Part shown: positions 46,770-58,567 of the stretch, piece after piece | Layout: every line of letters starts with the position of its first letter | How positions within the stretch are numbered: the first letter of the stretch is position 1 | Assembly (NCBI GenBank): GCA_950295325.1 | Contig: OX485807.1 | Location: 43,122,440-43,182,439, forward strand | DNA: 60,000 nt | Direction: 5' to 3' | From: Polytrichum commune | Taxonomy: Eukaryota > Streptophyta > Polytrichopsida > Polytrichales > Polytrichaceae | Position numbers and translations under genes: made by a program | Notes under the pieces: generated by a model | What the model was told of the DNA's origin: nothing | What the model saw: only the letters and a program-made list of their open reading frames with translations | The model's database searches: none

Positions 46770-46870
46770 ATATGGTTTATGTAGGAAGATCCAAACAATA
46801 GACCATGTTGTTGTGGTCCATATATCAAGTTGAGAGAAGGGGAAGTCTCAAATTAACGAGGTATTTTAGT
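46770..46870. repeat. Second copy of the direct repeat at 44250-44345
   Basis: It matches the first copy up to about aaattaacga. Similarity then stops near an abruptly GC-rich segment. Confidence 0.65.
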
Positions 46871-46871
46871 A

Positions 46872-47095
46872 TCCGGGCGGAGAACCGAAAGGGACCGGGC
46901 AAGGCATCGGGCACGGAATCGGTATCCGGGCAAGGCATCGGGCAAGGGGGTAATCCCGGGCGGGGGCCGGCCTCGAAGAAGGGCATGTACCCGAGCTAGT
47001 GGGCTCCAAAAATATGTCGGGTAAACCCACACTATGCCCGGGGTGCCACCGGTGCAATTATGCCCGGGGCGGTGCCCGGTCTAGTGGGGATGCTC
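46872..47095. mobile_element. GC-rich transposon end fragment, PIF/Harbinger-like right terminus
   Basis: A 224-bp block rich in ccggg words sits between A+T-rich flanks. It ends ctagtggggatgctc followed by TAA. On the other strand this reads GAGCATCCCCACTAG, a typical form for plant PIF/Harbinger ends. No matching left end is seen at the other edge, so it is truncated or is the far end of a larger element that starts near 38933. Confidence 0.45.
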
Positions 47096-49445
47096 TAACA
47101 CTGTTTGTCATTCCTTGTGAAAAAATTTGGACATTACAGATTTACAGTGATGCAATACTGTCACTTACTACGTGGTTTTTCATCAAAATTTCAATTATCC
47201 ATGACAGTAATGCATTACGTAACTGTTGAAATGCAAAATATACCAAAAATGGATGAACTATAAGTAAATTGGGTTGAGAGTATTCATAAACTTATTCATA
47301 AGAAGTGTCATTAGACATCACATTATTCACATCCATAACAGTGTTATGTGGGATTGACATTATTCCACATAATAGTCCCCATATTCAGATTGAATGTGAA
47401 AATATTTTGTGGCATACTGTCAGTCCCACAAAACACTGTTATGGATATGAATATTGTTATGGAAAAGTTACCACAATGACATAGAGTATCATAGGTAGTA
47501 TGATTTCATTTTGGGTCATTGGGCCTTGGATAGGCACTTTTAGCTCTACTCCCACTTTTCTTTATGATGTGTGTTCAAGGTCAAACGCATGACGCATGCA
47601 AGATGATTAAACTTTAACGTAGACGTGCCAAGTTCAACTTCTTATTTGAATCAGACACCTATACATGAGTGCTATGTGATGTGATGTGGTGTGATGTGGT
47701 GTGGCTTCAAAAACAGATACCAAAAAGACATGTGATTACAAGAAATTGGACTACGTGCTCAAAATATGATAATTATTATAGGTTTGATAGGCAACATCAT
47801 TGAGGGGGCTTATATGAACATTTAAAATCATGAGAATCTCCACTTTCATAATGAATAAAATATTTAAATGAGCTCCAAAAACTTTGAGGAAAGCGGCTAC
47901 AAACTCAATTAGGATTTGTTAACAATCTCGAACTACTTGCATGTTTCATATCCTAGGAAAATTGGGCTAGTAAGAGGAAGTAGCTATTTAAGACCCATCT
48001 ACCTTAGCAAATAGATTTCAAGGCCATCGTAACCATTTTCCTCATCGTTGATTTTTGGAGCTCTGAATATGTTTCTCTTAGTTGTCATCACAATGAAGAT
48101 TGTCTATGTTATTAATTGGTCATATAGCTCCCCTCAATTATGTTGACTTCTTAGCCTAGAATGGCTAACAAAATTTGAGCATTTAGTCCACTCTCTTTTT
48201 AACACATGTCTTTTTGATGCTTGTTCTTAGATCCATACATAACCACACACCACTCAAATATAGGTGTCAAATTGAGATTATAAAATAAGGCCCGCTCATC
48301 TTAAGGTATGTGGTCGTATGTGATTGTTGTTCTTGATCAAAACCCAACTATATGGCAAGGCTCGTAAACGACATTATAACCCGTAAACGACTCGTTGACT
48401 CAAAAATAGCATCAAAATTTCCAAATGAGTGGATTGAAGTCTAGCTAGAATGAATCAACCCTCAATCATATTTTGTTTTGAATGGAGCCCCTTCATCCAC
48501 AAAGAATGAGGTTATGCAAACACCACGAATGCCTAGAGAACATGTGCCCAAATGCGACATGGCCCGTCAAATGGAACAATACTTGGGATCACACCTCATG
48601 TTTACGGTGACCAAGGCTGACGACGTCCTTAGGTCATGTCCGGGTGATCTTTTATTCCGAGTGGATGCCTGCCCTCGACTCAACATTGAAATCCCCTTGT
48701 TAGTCAAGTGTCTACTATATATCGCCAGCTTCCTCACTCGAGAAACTTCACCCATGAGAAAGTGCAGTGGTGCTTTCCACAAGGGTGTTGTTTCCATGCA
48801 CTCTTCTTGGGGTACGTGAGAAAGGTGCGAGTGTGTGGAAATCTCGACCATGCACGGCCGCCAAAATATTTATTTGTAGGTAACTAGAAATTTTTTAAAG
48901 ACCGGATTCAAGAACAACTATAGCTGACTAGACAATTTTGCAAGGAGGTGTTATACATTCGAAGAAGTTCCGCTTCGTGGGTCGCTTCGGTTCGAGGTCT
49001 CAAGTATGCTCATGTCACTGGGGGTCGTCGAGAAACGCCTTTATACGATCACTCACACTGTTGGGCTCCGGAAAAAAAAACCTCCGTGTAACACTACCAA
49101 CACTAGAAAGGATATGTAGTGTTTGATAACCGTATGAAAGTAGGTAACAATAAATGTGAACTCAAACACTAAATATCAACTATGGTAATATGTGGAAGTT
49201 ACATGTTTGAATTTAGTGTTAGTAAAGATATAAAATCCATGTTTCACATGAAGGAAGGTGGCAGTAGGGAACGTGGCGGCACATTTATGTCTAACACTAA
49301 TTGTCAAGGAATTGAAAATTAGTGTTGAGCAGGGTAGGGTGGTAACAACATTAAAAAAAATCAAATATTATGTATCATTTTTAGTGTAGTGACACTACAA
49401 CACTACAATAGGATTTTGTGAACGGGTTGTACTCAGCTTTGGTGT

Positions 49446-49465
49446 TATATATATATATATATATA
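49446..49465. repeat. (TA)n microsatellite
   Basis: About ten TA units, directly followed by a 42-bp tandem repeat. Confidence 0.85.
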
Positions 49466-49466
49466 A

Positions 49467-49560
49467 ACTATAGTTGACTAGATTTTTTGACAAACCAAAT
49501 TTAAAACAACTATAGTTAACTACATTTTTTGGTAGGTCAAATATTGAACAACTATAGTTA
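49467..49560. repeat. 42-bp tandem repeat, two full units plus a partial
   Basis: The phrase actatagtt, within the palindrome aactatagtt, recurs at 49467, 49509 and 49551, an exact 42-bp step. A related isolated copy is at 48917. Confidence 0.8.
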
Positions 49561-50505
49561 CAAAAGGCAACTAGTTTACTAATAGTTGAAGTAGTTGGTT
49601 AGTTGTCCAACTTCTTAAATATTTGCATCTAATATCTCATTTTGTCATATAATTGGTAGTCAAAAAATTTCCATGTCCCATTGTGGTTACATAGTGGCAT
49701 TCCTTTGTTCTATTCATCTTAGTCATGTTGTGACACCTTTTGCATAAGATTAAGTGTTTTCCAAAATAAAATTATTGTGATTATGTCTAAGGGCCACTTC
49801 CACACAAGCCAAGAGCCCTGACCATGAAATTGTGAGAGCTCAAAAGAAGTGTCCAAAGGTTGTTCCAAGACACTCTCCAAAATAATGTAGTGTGGTCACG
49901 GGCTCTCGAGTGTAGTGTGAAGTCATATGTGACTAGGCATGTAGGGTCCTCACACATGATATATATAATAAATCAACGGTTGTGAGATTTCGGAGTGCCA
50001 TGGTCTCCTGGTTTTGTGGTTAGGCCTACCTCCAAGAGGTGGTTTTTGAAGATAGTCCAAGTGACCATGAAACATGATCCATACGATGCCATGTAGGAAT
50101 CCATGTAGACTTTTGTAGTCTAGTTTTTGGTTACAAATAAACTCAGGGAAATACTCAGGGAAGACTTAAAAGATGATTTATGTATCATCTAGGTATCACA
50201 TATAAGTTTTATTAGGACAACAGAAGGTTATTTCCCTTGAATTCTGATTCAAGATAACAATTTAAAGTATGACTGAGGGATGGTAACTTAGGAATCTCTC
50301 TATGTCAGTACATGCAATTGTGGCGGTCACTCATCTCCCTCTTATTATCCGCGTAATAGTCTGGCAATGAATTCATTTTAATTGGACCAAGTGTGGTGCA
50401 CAAGCATAGGCACAACCATCGGCAATTGTCTCGCAAGAAGATCTCCTTTAAGTCTTTCTTACCCAAGCCAAAGGCACTTTGGTATGGGCAATAGTCTTTT
50501 ATTTT

Positions 50506-50522
50506 TATATATATATATATAT
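50506..50522. repeat. (TA)n microsatellite
   Basis: A short uninterrupted TA run after a T-rich tract. Confidence 0.8.
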
Positions 50523-52191
50523 GTGTTGCATTTTCAAGGGCTTGAAAAAATACATGCAAAGCTTTTCACTAGAAGCAAGTTTTTTTTTCATATATATCCT
50601 TAAGGCGATAATACAATTAAGTTGTAAATTTTGTTCTTTATTAGTAAATCTCGAGAGGCATACGAACCAAGGGCCTGACCCTACTTATTCTTTGTGATGT
50701 GTCCCCTTCTCTTCCACATATCATAGCCTTGACCACGTAACCTTTCACTCCCATCAGGCTACTAACTTTTCAAGTTCATTTCATCCTAGCGTATCCACTT
50801 CACATGAAAGGTTGCACGCACAATTACAAATGCATACTACAATGACATCAAATCACTATAATTCACCTAGTTGTAAATTCCCTAGGTTATGATCTCATAC
50901 TTATTCTACAATCTGAAACACTCATCTCCCAACATGGCTTCGTATATAGACTGTAATCCTCACCTTACTATTTAGAGTTGTTTCCTCAAGTCAATAAGTT
51001 ATAGCACGGCCGCCAATTCTTGCAAAGACCACATATTCTTATTAGCATTCACCACGTTAATTCCTTTAGTTTGACATAAGTAAATTTGCACTGGAGTCTC
51101 ATGAATTTGCCTCTCTTTATAGTCTTACTCTAATGATGTTAGGCAATAGCGTGTAGCGTTCTCATGATCCTAAATTTCTACATAGGGTGAGGCTATAGTC
51201 TAAATTAGAAGTTACCCACCAATACGAAGGAAGGAGATGATGATATATAACATGACATTCAATCTCCAGTACAATCACCCTGGATGTTTCTTCTCCAATT
51301 ATTATAAGGCAACAATCTTATTTCGTAAAACACTCGAAACACAATATTGCAGGATCCAGTACAATCACACTGGATAACCTTAATTAATCCATATTAGCAG
51401 ACAATTGCCTTGCAATTTACACATGCCACATGTAGTTAAGGTTTTAGCTAGGGCTCAAACCAACCCAAAAAAACACAACCCAAGGACTAGGTCTCTAGGA
51501 AGACTAAACTATTGTTTATAAGGATTAATGTCACATTGGATTAAGGTTCTCATAACAATCTAGGTCTTTTATTCCTTTAATTCCTCTTTATCAAGCTTAA
51601 CTTCCACTCTTATGGTTCATTGGTGCTTTGAGTTGTGTGTGGGTTTGTCCTATCTCACGACTCCTATCACTCTAATTTCATGCTTTCTAATTATGTCGTG
51701 AAGCTCAACAACTTTGGCAATAATATTTTCGTATCTTGGCAATAGTCTTCCAATGGATTTTTATCCTATTGGGGTTAGTATCTTTTTTCTTTAATAACAT
51801 AATAATGCAATGCCATCAAGAGTTGAATAGTTCAACACAATAGTTCAATTAGTTATCTTACTTATATTAATAATTCTTCATAAACTTATCTCATTCATGA
51901 ACCATCACACATAACCTCTTGGTATGTAATCTCTGCACAATTCAAGATAAAACAAACATACATGGCTATATTTTGTATTAGCATATTACTTAATTAGCCA
52001 AGTGTTAATCATGTTAACAAGATAGGCAATATTAATCACTAATTTCTCAATTCATCATTTCAATGTCAAGTGACAAATTCACATATTAACTAATGATGAT
52101 TGCTACACTCTCAGCTCACACTTCTTTCACTTTCACGGTTAGCATGTTCCTGATATCATCATCAAACTACACTTATCTCCACTCTGATAGC

Positions 52192-52249
52192 ACTCTCTCT
52201 CTCTCTCTGCCACTCACTCATGCAGAACCTCTCTCTCTCTCTCTCTCTC
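52192..52249. repeat. Two (CT)n microsatellites
   Basis: CT runs at about 52192-52209 and 52229-52249, separated by 19 bp of mixed sequence. Confidence 0.85.
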
Positions 52250-55200
52250 ATGGCGATAGTCTTTATCCCTAGCACCTAACATCCAAGTTGCATCGCAACC
52301 CTCTGGCATTCCCTCACATAATTGTACTCTTGGCTGTATGTTTTCTTCCTTACTGGCTCTCGACAACATAAATTGGGTTAGTTTTTTATACGGCCTTCTA
52401 GTATTCTCTCTCTATCTCTGAACTCTATTAAACGATAGTCTGGTTTCCTCCTCACCAACCTACCCCTCTCCCTTCTGAAATATATTCACTTGCACCTTCT
52501 CTATAAACTGATTATTCTCATACATTTGATTCTTTGAACTCCCACTCATACTGTTGATTTGTTCCCTCTCTTCCAACTGCTTAAAATATGCATTTTTTCC
52601 ATACAGGTTGTTACTCTCACACACCTACATCTTTGATACATCAAAATAACTCAATTTCAATATGGCTACAACCTTATTACAATGTATAGCTTTACTCTAT
52701 CACAAAGATGAAACAATGTTATTCAATCTACGGCATTCGGTTGATCCTACACATTCCTCGTTGATTGCGACTACTCTAGCCTATGGCCCGAATAGATTCT
52801 TTGATTATGGCATGTCTCCTCCCTGTGGCAATAGTCTCTTATCCTACAACTCTCTGAGACGGTTGTAACTCCTTCCTAACGTTATTCGGTTGCTAAAACC
52901 GCTACTAAGGTCTTTTCATCTAAATATAGTCCAACATTTTCATTTACTCTTCAAAAAACTCGGTTCAAAAAGTCTTGTTTTGGACTATAGCCCAAAAATT
53001 TGCTCTTCACCACAAGACAACACTCAAAGGCAATATGCTTTCAATCACTTTACTCTAGTGGCCTCCACATCCAAGTTGAATCTTCAAAGTATGAAAAGAT
53101 AGAATAATAGCACCAACATTTTCTACATCCCAATCATATATATATTTGGAAAGGAAGTTCCTAATAGATACGAGCCATCATGTTCCTTCTTGCTAGACTA
53201 TAGCCTTTCCTATTACCGCTTTTGATATCTCAAGACAATATCCTATTCATCACTTCCTAGACTAGAAATTTCCAATCCATCTCCGGTCCTTTTCACACTT
53301 ACTTTTAAATTCTTCTACAAAAACAAAAAATAACATTACAACTTTACATCCATCTTGCATTCACTTACTCCAATGGTCCCTATAAGCGTAGTTTGAAGGG
53401 AAACTTAAACCGGCTCCACCTTTTCCACCAAAGAGAGTGTTTGAAGTGCAGTGGTCACATGCCCTCAATGTCATGTATGAATGGCCCTCAATTTGTCAGA
53501 GAAATGTTAGCAACAATTTTTATGACCCATTGTGGTTATTGTGCAGTCTGCATGAAGACTTGTTCATTGGACTAGAATGTTGAGGTTTCATCAATAACCA
53601 GGTAGTAGTTCTTAAACTTGAACTACACGAGCTCCGCCAGTCCCACCAAACATGCCATAACCATTTTTGGGATTCCAGCGCTGGAGGTGCTTGTGGAGAT
53701 TTGTGCTAGATTACTAGAATTCCGCCCATGTAGATTGTTATTGTTTGAATGAGATGTTCAACTCAAACCTCTGGAGGTTCATAGTGGAAAAGCAAGCTTA
53801 TAAATTACTTTCCTAGAATTCTTCATAAGCGGCAACAAGCACATACCGTTACCAAGACTTTCGTCTCCAAAAATAAGTTCCCCACGGCACGCTCCTGCTT
53901 TGAAGGTTATTAGATGGGGCCCGTAAAGGGCAATCCAAAAAAAAGATACGCCGGAAGGTGTACACAGTGCACGGTATTCTTTAGTAAAAGGCGAAAGAAT
54001 AGTTCGCTCTGTGTTGAGCACCCGGCTACGTTAATTGTGGGCTATCAAGCACATTAATATAGGCGGACACTTCGGAACAACCTCGTACCAACGGTATGGG
54101 GCAATGTGGTCTCCAGTTCGGAGACCTCTGCCACTTGGTGTCTTTTCATATCTTTAGGATCAAAGGTTTGGTGGAGAGGAAGTTAAAGCTGCTTTTGGAG
54201 ATTGGCACTGCACATATACATTATTTGATGGTATGCTGAGTTCCTATGTATTCTGCATTGACATAGATTCACTGGACTACAATGTCGAGGGTTTAGTCAA
54301 ACGACAAGGTATTTCTTGAATGTGACGAACGTGACGAGCCCCAATCCCACCAATTTAACGTGTGAGGGCCAATTTTGTGATTGTTGTATAAAGGCATGTC
54401 TGCTTTCGATGGGTGACTGTTAAGATTGACGTTGTGTACATTCGTGCTAGATTGATTGGAACTCAACACATGAAGGTCGTCGTTGTGTGGAGGGCATGGC
54501 TAATGGAGAGATCACTTAGGTCAGGAACATAAAGAGAGACCTTGAAGACGATGAACAATTAAATCAGACACAATCTGAATATATTTGCTGACCCAAGTCG
54601 CTTGAAAGCAAGCTTATAATTTGAACTTATATGAGCCCATCCCCGATGAGGTCAACATCAGGAGCTCACCAAGGACATGTAGTCAAACACTTACATGCTA
54701 CTGTGATTATAAAACTGTCGCTAGTCACAATCCAAGGTTTCAAGTTTGTCATCGCGATTCATTGCAAAGTAACAATTTGGTCACGAGATGTCTCGTTTGT
54801 ACAACCTCTGGCCTGCACAAGTTGCATAAACCATGTTTCATAATGGGAGTCCGGTGAGGTTGAGCTTGCAGAAAAAGATCATGTATGAGGATTAGCAACA
54901 CCAAGACACCTCATTCCTCCCCGTCTTCTGGGGACTTTTCACTTGCCAGCCCCCCGTTAGAGTCGCCTGATCTTCTTCCTCCTTACGAGGCTTTGTCTCC
55001 GCCTTCTTGGATGCTACCTCAATCTAAGGCTTCAGCTTGCCTTATGGTTCTGTTTTGGAAGTTTTGATGTAGGCCTTGCGTCCAGTTTGCTAGCGTGGAC
55101 TGCTGGCCCTGCCCAAAAGCCCAGTTGATTGAAGAAACGAGAGATAGAAACTACAATTTAATGGCATCTAAATTCATATGGGCATAGTTTTGCAAGTCAC

Positions 55201-56713
55201 AAAACTCCAATTTCTTAGTATTAGGAACTATTTGGTGCGCAATCTTTGAAGTTGAAAAAAAACTCTTGAGGTCAAGAGAACCTACTCCGTAAGCCTCAAA
55301 TCATGTGTTGGATGTGAAGCTTTTGCCATCAGGAGCCTTGCATTGTTGTCGAAAGGTCTGGCGCTCCAAAGTGTGTCAAGTCTGCACCAGTTTCTCCTCG
55401 ATTGCCCCCACAATTTCCGTGCACATTCCCCGACTCGATGGTAAAAACCAAAGGAGTCTCAGATTCCCAGATCACCAAAACAGTCTGAGAATCCAACCCA
55501 ATAGGGAACCTCAAGACGGCAAGAAAAGGCTGATGGTTTAATATTGTATGAACGACTGTAGTGTGGTACAAGACCTTTAAAAAGGAAAGATCTGTGGATG
55601 AACAGGTCTGCGAGTACCGTAACTATTTATCCCACACATTTCTTAAGCATGATGAACTACACGAGCTCCGCCAGTCTCACCAAACCTGCCTTGACCATTT
55701 CCATGATTCGAGCGTGTGTGCCTGAGGTGCTTGTGGAGATTTGTGCTAGATTGATCAGTCTTCAGCGCGTTGTTTAATTGAGAAGTTCAGGGATGAGATG
55801 TTTATTGAGATGTTTCTGGATTCCAATGTGTAGAATGACTTTTAAACGACAGTACTCCGCCACTGCACAAAGTTCAAATTTTTTATGTCTGCAGTAGAGA
55901 CTCGGCAACAGAAACTACACACTCCTGCTCTAGTTTTCATTGGGTGGGCTCCGAGAAGGGCAATCCCCAAAAAAGGGAAGGCCGGTGGCTATGATGTATT
56001 ATAAACCTTGGTGTCGCTAATGATCCGATCACTAAGACTATGGGACAATGAGAGCTCCAGGCAAATGAAGTGCGTACTTGAGGACGAGGCATCTCAATCC
56101 AAACTCAGGACCAGAAGTGTACATGTCACCGGTGTGTCCCTTATTTTAGTGACAGGGCAGTACTAAGTTCTCATGTTGTCTGCAACCACAGGGTGGTGAA
56201 TTAAGGTAGAGGGTGCATTAACCAGCACTATAAGCTATTTCAAGTACATATGGCTATGCGGTTGATAAAAAAAAATATACATTCATGTTAGCCTTTAGGC
56301 ATATTAAAAGTATAAAGGATTTAAAAAAATAGTCACAATATAGTATTTCCTGAATATTTAAAGTCAAGACCACTAGGCCCTATGTATGATGGCCTTGCAA
56401 ATGTTGAGGATCCCTATCTTCATTGCCTAGCCTCAACCCAACATAGTTGAGTACCAGACCCAAGCTAGATAAAAGCTTGACTAGTAGCGATACGCAAAGC
56501 CACCTGGCCGCCTCCATGATCCCACTCGGTTCAGTTGCATAAACGGTCCCCTTGCATCTTGGGTATCGACCCACTTTATGCCCATAACTGACCCTCTTGG
56601 TGCCCATAACCAACCCCCTTGGCTTTATGGGCATACCTCCTTGGCTTTGTGGACACCAACAAGCCATCCTAAACCCACCTTGAACTAACCCGTGATTGAG
56701 TGGAGCCCGTGTC

Positions 56714-57332
56714 CTACCTTATATCACGCCTCCTAAATGTGGCATTTAATTTTTAGACGCCACATTTAGATAATATAAGGTTTCTTGGATGCCAAAAATA
56801 AGAATTGAATGTTTTCTCCGGAAATGCTGCGCAGACGTGTCATTGGAGGTGTTCTCTGTTATGACACTACCATCGATGACTAGGGGTCCGTAGAGTCATA
56901 GACCCAACCTCATTGTCGAGGACGCCTAGTCGGCAAGGACACCTAGCCGTCGTAGACGCCTCGTGGTGGATTGGCAAATGCTTTTGACAACACAACAAGA
57001 GTTGAGTCGGATTTTAGCATTTTGAAATGGGAAAAAGATGACTTTCGACAATCAATGATAAACCTGACGTTGGAGGGCATCTTTCAAGCCAAGCAACACC
57101 GTGTTGTGATGGGAATTCTTGTTCCAACCGGGTTCGATGATGGCGTTGGGGCCCAATAGAATGAGCAACTGACACTTTTACAACTTATGTCACAAAAATT
57201 GATTAAATTTGAGGCTATTTGCCACTTTTTATATATTGCCGATTTTGAAGATTTTTGGATGCCAAATTTAAGCTAAAAGCGGGAAAATTGACATTTGCCA
57301 TATCTTAGGAGGCCTGCCTTATATGAAGGTAG
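56714..57332. mobile_element. Copy of the 620-bp inverted-repeat element inside the segmental duplication
   Basis: It is identical at the compared positions to 27423-28041, at the 29291-bp offset. It was therefore copied with the segment rather than inserted independently. Confidence 0.5.
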
Positions 57333-58567
57333 TGGAAGCCCTTAATGAGGTGGTGCCACTAATGGCACCTAAACATGTCACTCCGTGGACCTGGGCAAGC
57401 TTTTTTTTCCATGGTATTAGAGTGGTGGTGGTTGAGAGGCGGGTGTAAGTGTGGGTGTAGGGTAGGGTGATGGGATTGGCAACCTCTACCTTAGTTGCAA
57501 CATAGTGAATGAATACTCGGCTCTCTGCCAACGCCCAGGTTGTCCATTAATGAGCACAAATATTAAATGACAAGTCATGAGTGCTTGCCATTCTATCACT
57601 CACAATACAACAAAGTTTGTAATGTGAGGGAAAGAAATACAAGGTATCTTGTCACCCAACATAAAAACTATTACTTAATTTGACACCCGATTTAGCTTCA
57701 AAGACCCCGAATTTAGTCTACTCGAACTGATTTGAAATCAATGAGCCACAAAACTACAGGGAGTCAAGCTTTTGTGCAGGATGGATGTGAGGTACATAGG
57801 CTCGTAAGCAAGAAATTTCTCATGCCCCTCTCCCCACGGGCCCAGCATGCCTTGCCCATCACGCATAGGGAAGCGTGAGAGGATTCATTCCCTCAGGGGC
57901 TTGTAATGTGAGGGCTATTCTTTCCTTCTGGGTGTGAAGGAAAACGGAGAAAATATTGAAGTGTCTTCTTCAGAGTACATTGACGTATCATACAATTACA
58001 TTAGACACAAAGGTGCATGTTGGAGCTGATTGAAGAATAGATTGTAGTTTTAGAATAGCCTCTCCAATGGCATGCAAATACCTCTGAACAGGGTTTTACA
58101 AGTCACAAAACCCCAGATATTAGGATCACTTCATATTAGTATCGGGAAGCATATATTTATGCAGTCCTTCAACATGAAAGGAGAATTCTGAAGTCAAGAG
58201 CCTAAACCTTAAGCCTTGAACGCTGTGCTGGAGCTTCTCTACACATCCTTGCACATCCTTGACTGAATGTCAATTCATTCGGGTGCCAGACTCATGGATG
58301 CCAGACTGGCTTGACAATATAACCCAAAAGGGATTACAAATCAGAAATTTGATTGCTTACGAGCAATATCGCCTGTATACAAAAAGCAGAGTGTGGAATT
58401 CCACAAACTGCAATCATCATCCTGTTTTGATTGGAAAGCTCTACAATATTGTGGTCTGCAATATGTCAAATGCCAGTAATGCTATGTGGTTGTAAAGGGC
58501 ATCATCTGTCCCCTGCGGTGAATTCATGTTCTGTTTGGTCTCAAGATTGTCATCCAGTTTTGGACGT

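Larger units (their letters stand above)
47100..53535. other. 6.4 kb of A+T-rich DNA without a recognised gene
   Basis: The longest frame (48478-48819, plus, 113 codons, MNGAPSSTKNEVMQTPRMP...) has no domain I know. From about 50.7 to 53.4 kb the plus strand is pyrimidine-rich, as at 45-46 kb. Several simple repeats are listed separately. No tRNA, transposase or polymerase motif was found. Confidence 0.45.

Noticed and set aside
50486-52840. The 10-base word gcaatagtct occurring three times with several variants
   Set aside because: Spacing is irregular and context differs; it may be chance or weak remnants of one family.
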